From NCBI RefSeq assembly GCF_021462225.1, contig NC_061797.1, forward strand, positions 3,341,001 to 3,405,000: 64,000 bases of DNA. The letters run 5' to 3'. The notes beneath the pieces were generated by a model that was given only the letters and a program-made list of their open reading frames with translations, searched no databases and was not told where the DNA came from. Positions 12,135 to 22,377 of the stretch are shown here, piece by piece. The stretch is from Girardinichthys multiradiatus (taxonomy: Eukaryota; Chordata; Actinopteri; Cyprinodontiformes; Goodeidae). Every line of letters begins with the position of its first letter. Position 1 is the stretch's first letter. The translations under genes were made by a program, and so were the position numbers.

Positions 12135-12455
12135 CTAAAACCACGGAGGCCGGAAATGAGCAGCTGTGGATTGGGACGGTCTAGCCTTTACCAGTTGTTC
12201 CCGCCCTCACCTCAGCGTAACAGCTGTCGCCTAGCAACCGTAGCTGCGAGGAGAAAAAAGCAGTTAAAGCACAATGGAGCCGAAATTCTGGTAGATTTAT
12301 TTTTAATTTTTGAGGAACTTCAGCAGTTTTATCGTCGTCGCAGACATCTCCTTTATTTTATCTCCGGCTGGGACAATCATGTTCAGGTAAAAAAGATGTT
12401 TGATTTAACTAGCCAATAAACAAAGATAGCAACTTTGTGGCTAAAGTATATCGAC

Positions 12456-12499
<44 letters not shown>
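12456..12499. repeat. (TA)n microsatellite in Harbinger intron 1
   Basis: About 20 uninterrupted TA units. Confidence 0.95.
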
Positions 12500-12502
<3 letters not shown>

Positions 12503-13403
12503 AACTTTCAATTTTAAGATAGATGGGAATTATAAAGTATTTGATCCCCTCTGGCTGTTCTTAGATAATTATATAATAATGCAGTGTTTTTGGTGTATTA
12601 GTATCTACTTGCTTTGATCACTTAAAATATCCAGAAGTATGCCTTAAAAATAAAGTGTTTTTCCATCTCCATTCTTCCCATTTCTAGACCAGAACCCTTT
12701 ACTGCAGGATCAACCTGAGTGTCCCAGTCCTGATTGCTTCTTCAACCAGGAGGACACTAGGCCTGATTTTCGGCTGAGCAGGGAGTCTCTGACAGTGCTG
12801 CTTAATCTTTTGCACCAGGATAGGCAACATGGATGGGGTGCTACTATTGAGACCTTGGTTTTTCTTTTCTGGCTGGCAAGTGGCACATCCTACAGAGTGG
12901 TCTGCAGAGTGTTTGAGATGCCTCGCTCTACTGTCCATCGCATCGTCCACAGAGTTACAGAGGAGATCGTGGCTATTCGTCACCAGGTCATCTACCTTCT
13001 AAAGACCCCTGAGGACTTGAACGCAGTGTCCCGTGAGTTTGCAGGGCTGGCACGCCACAGAGGTTTTCTTAAAGCTGTGGGTGCAATTAATGGCTGCCAT
13101 ATCCGCTTCAGGTGTCCAAGCAGCCCTGATGGTCAGTTCTACAGGAACAGGAAACTCTTCCCTTCCATAATCCTGCAAGCAGTTTCTGAGAGCCATTTTA
13201 TTGACACGTTTGTGGGCTGGCCTGGGTCAGTGCATGACTCCACGGTGCTCCGCCACAGCCCACTACAGTTTATCCTCCTCCAGGGCATTTTATCCTTCCT
13301 GATGGAGGGTACCCATGCCTCCAATATCCACTCCCCCTCATCACTCCCTACAAGAGGACAAGACAGGGTGTGGAAGCCCAGCGCTTTAACAGCCATCATT
13401 CCA

Positions 13404-13438
13404 AAAACACGCTCTATAATAGAGCGTGTTTTTGGGCC
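13404..13438. repeat. Perfect 16-bp hairpin in the transposase Glu motif
   Basis: CCAAAAACACGCTCTA and TAGAGCGTGTTTTTGG are exact reverse complements separated by TAA. The palindrome covers codons of the SIIERVFG catalytic motif. Confidence 0.9.
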
Positions 13439-14439
13439 ATCTTCCTACAAGCGCTGAAGGTGTACCACACCTTTGTACCTCATGTAAGTTTTGACCTAGA
13501 TCCATTTTAATATATACGTTATACATAATATATACACATACACATATATCTTTTAAATTGTTTTCAGGTCATAATAGCATGCGCCATCCTCCACAACATC
13601 TGCCTTGGTGCTGGGGATGTCATGGCCCCAGAAGATGACCCAGAGGAGGCTGTAGAAGAGGATGAGGGTGAGGTTTGGACTGAGACAGTCAGCGTTGCTC
13701 TCTGGTGGGACCAGCTTTCAGCTGAGGTGTTTGCCCTGGAGGAGGTACCACCAGAACATGACTACTGTGTCAGCCAAGTATTTTATTATAGATGTGATTA
13801 ATTTTTTAGGGGTATAACTAATTGTAATATTTTGTGAGCACCATCTTCTAATTCTGCATTTTTCCGATTAGCTCTTAGTGATGTGGCAGCCGTCAATTCA
13901 GCCAGCCCTTTAAACCCACTTGATGGACGATACCGTGGACAGTGGAGAGAGGCATCACAAACATCTGCAGACCACCTGTGTGACGCTTCGCTCACCATCC
14001 AGAAAGACTAACCACAGGTCTCAGTTGCAGCGTCCCATCCAAGTCTCTGACCTTGTGAGAGATTTAGCCACACTGCCAGACTTTCTGTTCAGAAAGACAT
14101 CTGCCTCTTTGTTCTGTTGAAGAGGTGATCCTGGAACCGGTCACTCAGGTTAATCCTGCTGTCGCCATTGTAAATACTTGTACATAGTTTTATTTGATGC
14201 CTTTTGTCTTGTAATCTTGATCTGTTTGAATGTTTTCTTCCCCCATTCTGTTTAAAGTGCTGTTTGTATTTTTCATAATAAATTCTGTTTATAACTTTAA
14301 ATGAAGTTGATGTATTATTAGATCAAATGGAAAAAACATTAGTGACAAAAACAATTTTGAAATGTATTAGAACGCCTTAAAACTTTAAGAAACAATCTGA
14401 ACAAAACTTAATATTTCTTATGTAGCACCTTATTTTGGT

Positions 14440-14700
14440 GCCATTCTTTGGAAAACAGTCTGTGCCCTCATGTCCTCCCTGATTAAATCCATCATCTCCT
14501 CATATCTGTCCCTCTTTCTTTTCTGACCTCTTCCTGCTGGCTCACTGTCTTCCTTCTCCATCTGGTTGCCCACCACTCCGCTTGGCCCTGGAGTATCCGC
14601 GAAGGATACTCACGACCCATCCTTCAAATCGGGCAAAAGAAGGACACATTTGTCTGCCGCATTTGAGGGAGTCTCGGAATGATTCATGAATTGGGACAGC
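14440..14700 (-). pseudogene. Remnant of the Harbinger Myb-like second ORF
   Basis: Read on the minus strand, the segment gives a basic and acidic alpha-helical stretch, KRKRDRYEEMMDLIRED followed by an AQTVFQRMAP-like end, which resembles the C-terminal part of the Myb/trihelix accessory protein of Harbinger elements. Its position next to the right terminus, convergent with the transposase, fits the family layout. The N-terminal DNA-binding region is not recognisable and frames are broken. Identification is moderate and rests largely on context. Confidence 0.45.
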
Positions 14701-14814
14701 CTTCGTCGCCGCGCTGTAACGTAATCGGCCTACAAATACGGCCTTCGAAGAATGCAGCCCCTGAGGCTAACTTCCGGGTTAACCTCAGCGTTGGTACATT
14801 CCCTTTCTGGTTGA

Positions 14815-15400
14815 TTTTGTCAAATGTAAATTTGTTTCAGTACTTGTAAAAGTGTTTTGCATCTTGTTAAATTGTTTTCTGAAATGTAAATTTGTTTTCT
14901 GAAATGTAAATTTGTTTTCTGAAATGTAAATTTGTTTTCTGAAATGTAAATTTGTTTCGGTACTTGTAAAAGTGTTTTGCATCTTGTTAAATTGTTTTCT
15001 GAAATGTAAATTTGTTTTCTGAAATGTAAATTTGTTTTCTGAAATGTAAATTTGTTTCGGTACTTGTAAAAGTGTTTTGCATCTTGTTAAATTGTTTTCT
15101 GAAATGTAAATTTGTTTTCTGAAATGTAAATTTGTTTTGGTACTTGTAAAAGTGTTTTGCATCTTTTTAAATTGTTTTCTGAAATGTAAATTTGTTTCGG
15201 TACTTGTAAAAGTGTTTTGCATCTTGTTAAATTGTTTTCTGAAATGTAAATTTGTTTTCTGAAATGTAAATTTGTTTTGGTACTTGTAAAAGTGTTTTGC
15301 ATCTTTTTAAATTGTTTTCTGAAATGTAAATTTGTTTTCTGAAATGTAAATTTGTTTCAGAACTTGTAAAATTGTTTCGCATCTTGTTGTTTTTTAAAAT
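14815..15400. repeat. Subterminal tandem array of the Harbinger right end
   Basis: Built from a 20-bp unit (TTTTCTGAAATGTAAATTTG) and a longer unit of about 60 bp that adds GGTACTTGTAAAAGTGTTTT and GCATCTTGTTAAATTG. Short units occur in runs of one to four between the long ones, a higher-order pattern. The left end holds only about two long units (11875-11975). ORFs across the array are repeat artefacts. Confidence 0.95.
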
Positions 15401-15474
15401 GTTAATTTGTCTTTAGGTTTGTAAAAGTGTCGTAGATTTTGTAGTGTTGGTTTGCACCCCCCGGCCACTGTATT

Positions 15475-15477
<3 letters not shown>

Positions 15478-15510
<33 letters not shown>
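15478..15510. repeat. (TA)n microsatellite
   Basis: Simple TA repeat directly outside the Harbinger right end. Confidence 0.95.
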
Positions 15511-15516
<6 letters not shown>

Positions 15517-15945
15517 CAAAAAATAACAGGGCACACATTGTAATGGGACAGCACAACAAAAAAGTGAATAGTGATAGCGTGTTATAAAGCATAGGAAAGA
15601 GAGATAATTATGCAAGCTGAAGGCAAATATATCAAAATCTGAAGACCAGTTAAAAATTGCAAAATGTTGCTTATTGCACTTTTGGTCTACCCACTGGTGG
15701 TGCCTCTCAATTCAGCTGTCTGGGGGGCAATGTCTGCTCCTCGGACTGGCACACGCAGGCAGTGTGAGGTGCTGGAATGAGAGTCTGACCCGTTGGCATG
15801 CAGTGCTGTGGTTAAGATGTTGTCTTCTTCAGGGAATGGGGAAAATCACTTCAATAAGAGACATTGTCTCTTCTTTGGGAATCTCTACCTCTGATTTTTG
15901 CTCTGCAGAAGGTCAGAAAGAAGGGTCAAGATGACAAGTCTTATT
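15511..15945. other. No gene seen
   Basis: AT-rich, then a mixed segment (15670-15940) whose ORFs show no recognised motif. Confidence 0.4.
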
Positions 15946-15946
15946 T

Positions 15947-16334
15947 TGGCTGGTTTATGATCAACGGATACACAAACAGAATGTTTCCGCCAACAATGGA
16001 CCTCGCGGATGACCATCAGGCTAGCTCCATGGACCTCTTTACTTTCCTGTCTCGGGAGGCGGAGAAGCCGTTGCGCCGTTCTGCAGGGCTGTCAGTGCCG
16101 CAGTGGGCTTATGATGGATCCAGGTTGGCGATTCCATGTCCGGGGGCAGGTCCCCTTCGTCGCTGTTCTCCGCCTGTTCCTCTGGCTGCGCACTCTGGTC
16201 CGGCAGTGAAGCCCTCGCCCTCCTCCCGCCGCAAGAAACGTCGAGTGCCTTCCTGTGGTTCGGCTGCCAAGGAGGTGGATTCCCTGCCAGCCTACGTGAG
16301 GGCTGCGGCAAGTAAGCCCGAAATTCAGTCATGA
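15947..16334 (+). pseudogene. GC-rich ORF of unknown origin with a basic patch
   Basis: An open frame (part of 15864-16334) of markedly higher GC than its surroundings. From about 15990 it reads as plausible coding sequence: an acidic start (MDLADDHQ), PLRRSAGLSVPQWAYDGSRL, a proline-rich stretch and a basic SSRRKKRR patch, ending at a TGA at the junction with an L2 3' UTR. The composition resembles ORF1/Gag-type proteins of retroelements, but I do not recognise the family. It lacks a clear start. It may be a captured piece of another element joined to the L2. Confidence 0.3.
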
Positions 16335-16645
16335 GGCAGACAACCTGTCTACTTTTAAGGCTAGGCTTAAAACTTTCCTTTTTGGTTATAGTTAGAGTTG
16401 CTTAGGTTATCCTGAGATACTTCTGTAGTTATGCTGCTATAGGCTTAGACTGCTGGAGGACAGAATGACTACTTTCGCTCTCTCTGCTACATTCTCATAC
16501 TACTCTCCAATTGTGCATTATTTGCTGTTATTTCAGCATTTAACTTTATGATGTCTTACTTTTGTTTTCTCTTCCAAGAAGCTACACCTGGCCTGGCTCT
16601 GTATTTAGCCATCACACCTTCCTGAAGGAACTTCCAGCAAATATC
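16335..16645 (+). mobile_element. L2-type LINE 3' fragment
   Basis: Reads GAGGCAGACAACCTGTCTAC then TTTAAGGCTAGGCTTAAAAC and continues through a 3' UTR segment that is the reverse complement of 23100-23420. It stops before the terminal tail. Confidence 0.75.
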
Positions 16646-18608
16646 TTTCTCATTCAAACATTCACTATAAAAAAGCCAATATTCAAAGAGGAAGTCAGTA
16701 TCCATGTTTACTGCAGTGTTTGAAACATTTGCCCAGTGTGAGCAGACGGCCCAGTTCTTCTTGACCAGTGACCCGTTAACCTTTTGTGTATGTAAAATTA
16801 GGACATTTGTGTGTCTTCAGACTATCTATCAGATGTCTTTGGAAGCAAATGCAAATGATTTGTTTGGAAATGTGCCTGTAGTAATTACCTTTAAAATTCT
16901 GCAGCTAGTTCATTTCAGTCTCCTACTAATTGCAAATAGTACATCCATATGTATAACTTGTTTGTAGGTGTCTGTAAGAAACGCCATAGAAAGATTCTAC
17001 AATTTAATTTCAGTATTTAAATATTTGCCAGTACGCAGCTTGAAAAGGTTTGCACACAAAGTGCCGACGTTTGCCTTAAATAGAAAAAAGTTTGCAAAAA
17101 TCGATTCATAAGATTTAAAAAACAGAATTCATCTTCACTCAGGTATCACTGCTAAAACAGGTTGCCAAAATGTAAAAAACTAGGCTGCATAGTTGCCAAC
17201 TATATGGTATCGTTGTATGGTACTAACTAATGAGCTTAGATGCAGGTCATCTCTACAAGAGGACAGAGGCCTCCTGGTGAGAAGGACTCATCAGTTCACT
17301 ATGGTCATGCTTCAAGACACAAACCCACAAGCATAAGGAAGTTGATCAAGTGTATGCAATGAGGTCAGAGGGATGTGTGGGAAGACAAGGATGGCGTGAG
17401 AACACAAGGCGCAGAGTAGGAAAAGAAACCTCGTACTTTTTTATGGATCCATATTGTTCTGCAGAAGTGACCACAGGCTGGACACATGTCTGAAATATGG
17501 GCAACAGGTGGCAAGACGTTTTTGCTGTTGTCAGTATACATAGGTAATTTAACGATGATGCCAACACCCAACACAGTGAACAATGGGATAGGAAATTGGG
17601 TTTTATATTTGAATATGATCAAGAATTGGAGACTTTTTTTTTTTTTACAAAAATAGAATTTTCTTCTCAGACTTTTATTACTCACAGCCATTGTTTTGAA
17701 GAAATTTACTTGTACAAACTCCCAGTTCCTAGGCCCCTAAAAACATCATATCAATTTCTGCTAATTAATCACAAGACTTGTTGCATTTCTGGTAAATTCT
17801 CAAATCTAAATGAAATCAAATAAAAAATTAAATTTGTCAGAAACATGCAACTTCTCAGTTGTAGCATAATATAATAAATACTACCACAGAAATTATGAAA
17901 TGAGGAAGTTAACGTAATGTTAAGCTGACCTAAAATGCATGCCACTCCCTGAATCTGTCTCTCGTGGGAGGAAAGCAGGCACAGATGGGTATTCTCATGT
18001 AACACTGAGATTGAAAGTCATGCATAAGCATAACTCGGGTCAAGGCAGACCGTATGTCAAATGTTAATGTTTGTTTCTGCTGAGAATAATCTTTACCAAG
18101 AAGAGAAAACAACACTGACAAGTCACATTTCAAAGTAAATAGTAAATTTCAACACAATACCGACTTCTACTGCTCAATATCATTAGACCTTAGATGATAA
18201 AAGGTACTGTTCACATTGTCTGCGATCTAAACTTATTCTATTATCCACACTTTCATGAAGGCTATCTGATTTTTGGTACCTAATTTTACACAAATGTACC
18301 GGAAAAGTCCAGCTACAGGACAAGAAAGAATTGCTCCTCTTGTAGCTTCTCCATCCCTCATTTTATCAGATCATTTGCTACTCGATTACAAATGCACAAA
18401 TTCTCCAGAGTGGGCTTGCCAGCCATCCTGTTTGTCTGATGAATGGTTCCCGCCAACATGACAAGGCAGCAGGCTGCAGGCCACAGGGCTGATAGGCTGC
18501 GATATTGTGTTGAACGCAACTGCTTGCTTGAACTATTGTCTGAATAAGCGCTACTGTCTCTGAGACAAAAGAAGCACCTGCCTGATCTCCTCAAAGCATG
18601 CACACACG
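16646..18608. other. No gene seen
   Basis: About 2 kb of AT-rich DNA. ORFs up to 108 codons on the minus strand overlap each other and have no motif. A T10 run lies at 17637-17646. Confidence 0.5.
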
Positions 18609-18611
18609 CAG

Positions 18612-18671
<60 letters not shown>

Positions 18672-18680
18672 ACACACAGA
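18609..18680. repeat. (CA)n microsatellite
   Basis: More than 30 CA units with one T interruption near 18667. The apparent VCVC-type ORFs on the minus strand are translations of this repeat. Confidence 0.95.
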
Positions 18681-19714
18681 CCGGTCTGCCGTGTGCCGAA
18701 CACAAGGCCACTTTTTGTCAATACAAGGGATCTGAGAATTGACATGAAACACACACTCCAGGCTTATGTGTTTCTGTGAATTTGCATGCAAAGGTTATGG
18801 TCATTGGCAGGAGAGGGATGGGGTTGTGTGTATGGAACCTGGGTGTTTTTGTGTATGTGCATGGGGGTGAGAATGCTCACAGTTGGAGTCAGTTTGGCGG
18901 GAAAGTCAGGCTTGTTGAATCTACATCTGTTCTACAGTGTGCCAGACTGCACACCACACTGTAAAAAACACACATGCAATTTCACCCAGCCATTTGTGAG
19001 TAACAGAAAAGCATCATGTTGTCATGTGTCTCATTAACAGCAGGTCAATCCATCCATCTGTGTGTGTGTGTGTGTGCAGCGGAAGCAACACTAAAACACT
19101 TGTTGCACATCTGTCCTCCAATTACAAGCTTCTGTAGTAAAAGAGAGGCTGTGTTGATTCAACCAGCCATCTATTGACAGTCATCCAAGGAGAAATAGAC
19201 AGACTCAGCTATAGCTGTTTGGCTTTAGCATCTGCCATTATTTAAAAGAGTGACTGTGTTTTCATTTGCTCTCATTAGCATCAAAATCCCAATCTTAAAT
19301 CTGTTTAATAAGCAGTTGTTGCAAATAAATAAAAAATTTAAAAGTAGTTACACTCCTGATGGAATGGTTTGTTGATTAGAGTGACAAATAAAGACAGAAT
19401 TTTAATGTGGGGCTAAAGATTCCAAGATTATTTTTGGCAAGAGATAATAGTTTTGTCAAAATACTAAAAGTCAAACCAAAACAACTCTAAAACAAAGATT
19501 ATCTGCCTGCCAGAAATGGTCTATATCGGGAGTCTCAAAACCCCAGTCTCTAGTCCAAATCCAGACCCAGAAAGCATTTTGTCCAGACCGCAAAGTATTT
19601 TCTCATTTATTATGTAGATATAGACATTTTATTCCTGCTGGCTGCCACGTTTGAATTCTGAACTTACATGACGGGCAGCTTTGTGTGTCAGCGACATTCC
19701 CGCCCACACTCTAA
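18681..19714. other. No gene seen
   Basis: Includes a short (TG)n tract near 19061-19076. No gene or element end recognised. Confidence 0.45.
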
Positions 19715-20430
19715 GCCAGCTGGTGGCAGTAATGCACCACATCACCGTATGACAACCGCAGAAAACAACAAAGAAGAAGCTATTCGGGGGGTCCTTGAAC
19801 GTGGGTTACTAGCTTGAGAGCTCAGGCTTGCTGACAGTACAATGATTTGGTGGTACACAGATGAGTGAGTTAAAGAAGAGGGCTTTGTCAAAAATACATA
19901 AAGTGGACTATGAACATCGCACATTTAAAGATGAATGGACGGAAGCCTACACTCATTTCATTGGGTGTAAGGCCAGTCTGCCTTAAATGTTCTGAATCAG
20001 TTGAACTTATAAAGAGTGGAAATCTAGAGACATTATGAAACCAAACATAGGAACTTCAACCAAAGCTATCCACCTGGGTCTGACGGTAGGACAAGGAGAA
20101 TAAGTGAACTCGGGACAGTATGAGCGAGTAAACACAGTCTCTTAAAGCACAACAGCGAGCATACGAGTGTTCACTGCGAGTACAGTGGATTTTAGGAAAA
20201 CACAAAAAGCCTTTCACTGACTAGGAAATGATAAAAGAGTGCATGGAAGCTGTGACAGAAACACCTTTAGATGGAAAAGAAGAACAACAATTTAAGGAAA
20301 AGATTAAGCAAATTGCCATGCCTGCCACAAGCACAAGGAGAGCAGAAATGTTGTACCAAGATGTACAGACCCAGCTAGACTGTGCCATTCAAAGTATATT
20401 GAATGTATATTCAAAGCATATGAATAATTG
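19715..20430 (+). pseudogene. hAT transposon remnant (GTF2IRD2/ZBED-like transposase N-terminus)
   Basis: The coding-like part starts near 19863 and reads MSELKKRALSKIHKVDYEH and then TFKDEWTEAYTHF, a pattern typical of BED-zinc-finger hAT transposases of the GTF2IRD2/ZBED5 group. The BED finger is disrupted by a frameshift and stop near 19970-20040. Positions 20150-20430 resume with the family block (KKPFTD, MIKECMEAVTETPLDGK, EKIKQIAM, AQDVQTQLD-like) that precedes the catalytic domain. Everything downstream, including the catalytic core and dimerisation domain, is absent. The upstream GGTGGCAGTAATGCACCA ... AAAGAAGAAG is commonly found in front of such elements. It is a 3'-truncated, dead copy. 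Confidence 0.7.
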
Positions 20431-20694
20431 ATCAGTAGTAAAATAACAAAAACTGCAGTATTAAGTAAATGTTAAATAAAAATGAAAGAAAATATTTTTG
20501 CCAGTAGATTTAAAATGTTTGGATCCTAAAGTGATTGTATGATGGAGGTAGGGGACCCCCACAGCCAGTTTTAGTGTGGAGAAACACGTTCATGCTGTTA
20601 AACTTAAATTTCATTGTTTCAGTATGAATAAATATGGAAAAATAAATAAAACTGTAACTGTCCCAGTTTCTTCATTTTATCTTGATAACATTTA

Positions 20695-22377
20695 TCCCTC
20701 ATTAAACCGCCACCTTAACGTGGTGGATATCATGAATTGGTTAGATAGTCAAAGTAGAACAAAACCAGAGGATGAAACAGACTCAGCACACAGGATAAGA
20801 CGGTAAATGAGGTTTATTTCTACTGTAGACTTTGTTTAAGGAATCTTGAGCTAGAGTTGTCCAGAAGCCAGAGGAGGAGGAGGTAAACCCAGGAATACAA
20901 GGAGAGAGAGAGAGAGAGTACTGGTGATGAGAATATTTACAGTGCAGTCCTTAGGAGGGAGTATTACCAGATGTTGGCAGGCAGATAGGCAGATAGGCAG
21001 GTCGACAGGCAGACAGGCAGGCAGACGGATGGGCAGACAGACAGGAGTCCACATAACTGAGGTTATGTTCCAGCAAAGGTCTGTATCAGCAGCTACCTTA
21101 AGAAGCCCATGAGCTCATTAAGAGAATGTGTTGCAGCTGCAGACAATGAGCTGCCAGAACCAACCAGAAGGGGAGGAGCAGAGATCCTACAGTGGAGGGG
21201 TTTGAGTGCTCTGATGATCCTAAAGGTTATGTTGTGTGGGCCTTAAATGTCCCTGGTAGGGTCTCCCATGGCAAACAGAATCTGGGTGAATGGTCAGACA
21301 AAGAGCGGTTCAGATGCCTTCATGAGGACCACTAGAAAGAAGCGCCTGACGTTGCCCGGTATGGCGGAACCGGGGTCCCAGTCCCACCCCGGAGCCAGGC
21401 CTGGGGTTGGGACTTGTCAGCAATTGCCTCGTGGCTGTATTTGTCTCTGACCCTGCAGGGCCAAGCCCAAATAAGAGATGCAAGGCCATCCCCCAGGAGA
21501 AACCATGAGGGACTGGTGCAAAGAGGATTGGGCAAAGATGAAGGTGGAGACCTCAACAACCCAATCTCCGGATGTTTAAATTGGCTCTAGGGATGTGGAA
21601 TGTCACCTCGCTGGGGGAAAGGAGTCTGAGCTTGTGCGGCAGATTGAGAGATATCGGCTAGAAATAATCGGGCTCACCTCCATGCACAACATCGGCTTTG
21701 GAACCCAGCTCCTTGAGAGAGGTTAGACTCTCTTCTACTCTGGAGTGGCCTGAGGGGAGAGGCAATGGGCTGGTGTGGATTTGCTTGCTCCCCCCAGCAA
21801 AGGTGTCACGTGTTGAGGTTTTACCCAGTGGATGAGAGGGTCGCATCCCTGTGCCTTCGGGTTGGGGACAGGTCTCTGACTATTGTTTTGGCCTACGGGC
21901 CAAGCGGTGGTGCAGAGTACCCTGCCTTCTTGGCGTCTGTGTTGGGAGTGCTGGATAGTGGCCCTTTTGGGGACTCAGTCATTCTGCTAGAGGACTTCAA
22001 CACCCACGTGGGAAACGACAATGACACCTGGAGGGGTGTGATTGGGAGGAATTGCCTCCCCAATCTGAACCCAAGTGGTGTTTCATTATTGGACTTCTGT
22101 GCCGGTCAAGGATTGTCCATAATGAACACCATGTTCAAGCATAAGGGTGTACATTTACATTTGTACGTTTGGCACCAGGACACCCTAGACAGGATGTCGA
22201 TAACCGACTATGTAGTCGTGTCTTTGAACCTTCGGCTGCATGTCTTGGACACTCGGCTGAAGAAAGGGGCTGACCCTTCCACCAATCCACCAAGAGGACG
22301 AAGCCAGACTTGGCAGGCCCAGCCGTATAGTGAGGGTCTGCTGGGAACTTCTGGTGGAGCCTTCAGCCAGGGATGTA
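20695..22377 (+). mobile_element. Rex3 (RTE-clade) LINE, 5' portion only, split by a solo LTR
   Basis: Begins with AACCGCCACCTTAACGTGGTGGA, the 5' start also seen (reversed) at 49470-49495, is interrupted by the LTR at 20728-21191, and continues at 21192 through the apurinic endonuclease region. The clearest frame (21765-22377) shows VDERVASLCLRVGDRSLTI, a damaged ILLEDFN motif (ILLGDFN in the other copies), [20 protein letters not shown] and MFKHKGV. It stops abruptly in the linker after the endonuclease where an antisense L2 begins. The reverse transcriptase is absent. A 3'-truncated LINE is unusual and suggests later breakage rather than incomplete reverse transcription. Confidence 0.85.
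20728..21191 (-). mobile_element. Solo LTR of the sushi-type gypsy element, nested in Rex3
   Basis: Starts TATCATGAATTGG and ends GATCCTACA, nearly the same sequence as the two LTRs at 51105-51558 and 55510-55963. The host sequence GTGGA is duplicated at 20723-20727 and 21192-21196. Contains the (GGCAGATA)-like variable repeats and the polyadenylation signal AATAAA (read on the minus strand, near 20815). Confidence 0.95.

Larger units (their letters stand above)
12290..13799 (+). pseudogene. HARBI1-like Harbinger transposase, three exons, inactivated
   Basis: Likely exon 1 ends at 12386 (donor GTAAAAAAG), exon 2 runs 12688-13491 (acceptor TTTCTAG, donor GTAAGT) and exon 3 starts at 13568 (acceptor TTTTCAG), encoding IIACAILHNIC and an acidic tail. 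Exon 2 carries the helix-turn-helix (SYRVVCRVFEMPRSTVHRIV) and the DDE nuclease: GAINGCHIRF, where family members have Asp at the N, then FVGWPGSVHDSTVL with the second Asp, and SIIERVFG with the Glu. A frame change near 13290 and a compensating one near 13405 put the segment between them out of frame, and a further deletion follows the Glu motif. Family proteins are about 350 residues. In Harbinger elements this protein works with the Myb-like partner. Loss of the first catalytic Asp plus frameshifts make it non-functional. The exon model is inferred from splice consensus. Confidence 0.8.
11844..15470 (+). mobile_element. PIF/Harbinger transposon, decayed autonomous copy
   Basis: The left end (GGTGGCCGGGG ... 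GGCCGGGGGGTGCAAAAC) and right end (GTTTGCACCCCCCGGCCACTG) are inverted. The inverted similarity extends inward through AAGGGAATGTACCAAC and CCTCAGGGGCTGCAT to a shared CTTCGAAGG (12040-12050 and 14741-14750), giving a left repeat of about 205 bp. The right repeat is swollen to about 730 bp by a tandem array. Inside are a nuclease-type transposase pseudogene on the plus strand and a remnant of the second (Myb-like) gene on the minus strand, the standard two-gene Harbinger layout. The expected 3-bp TWA target duplication is not clean here. The left terminus also carries a partial duplication of GGCCGGGG. Confidence 0.85.

Noticed and set aside
14785..15302. 145- and 71-codon repetitive ORFs on the minus strand
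   Set aside because: They are translations of the Harbinger subterminal tandem array.
18358..18791. VCVC-rich ORFs
   Set aside because: They are the (CA)n microsatellite read in three frames.
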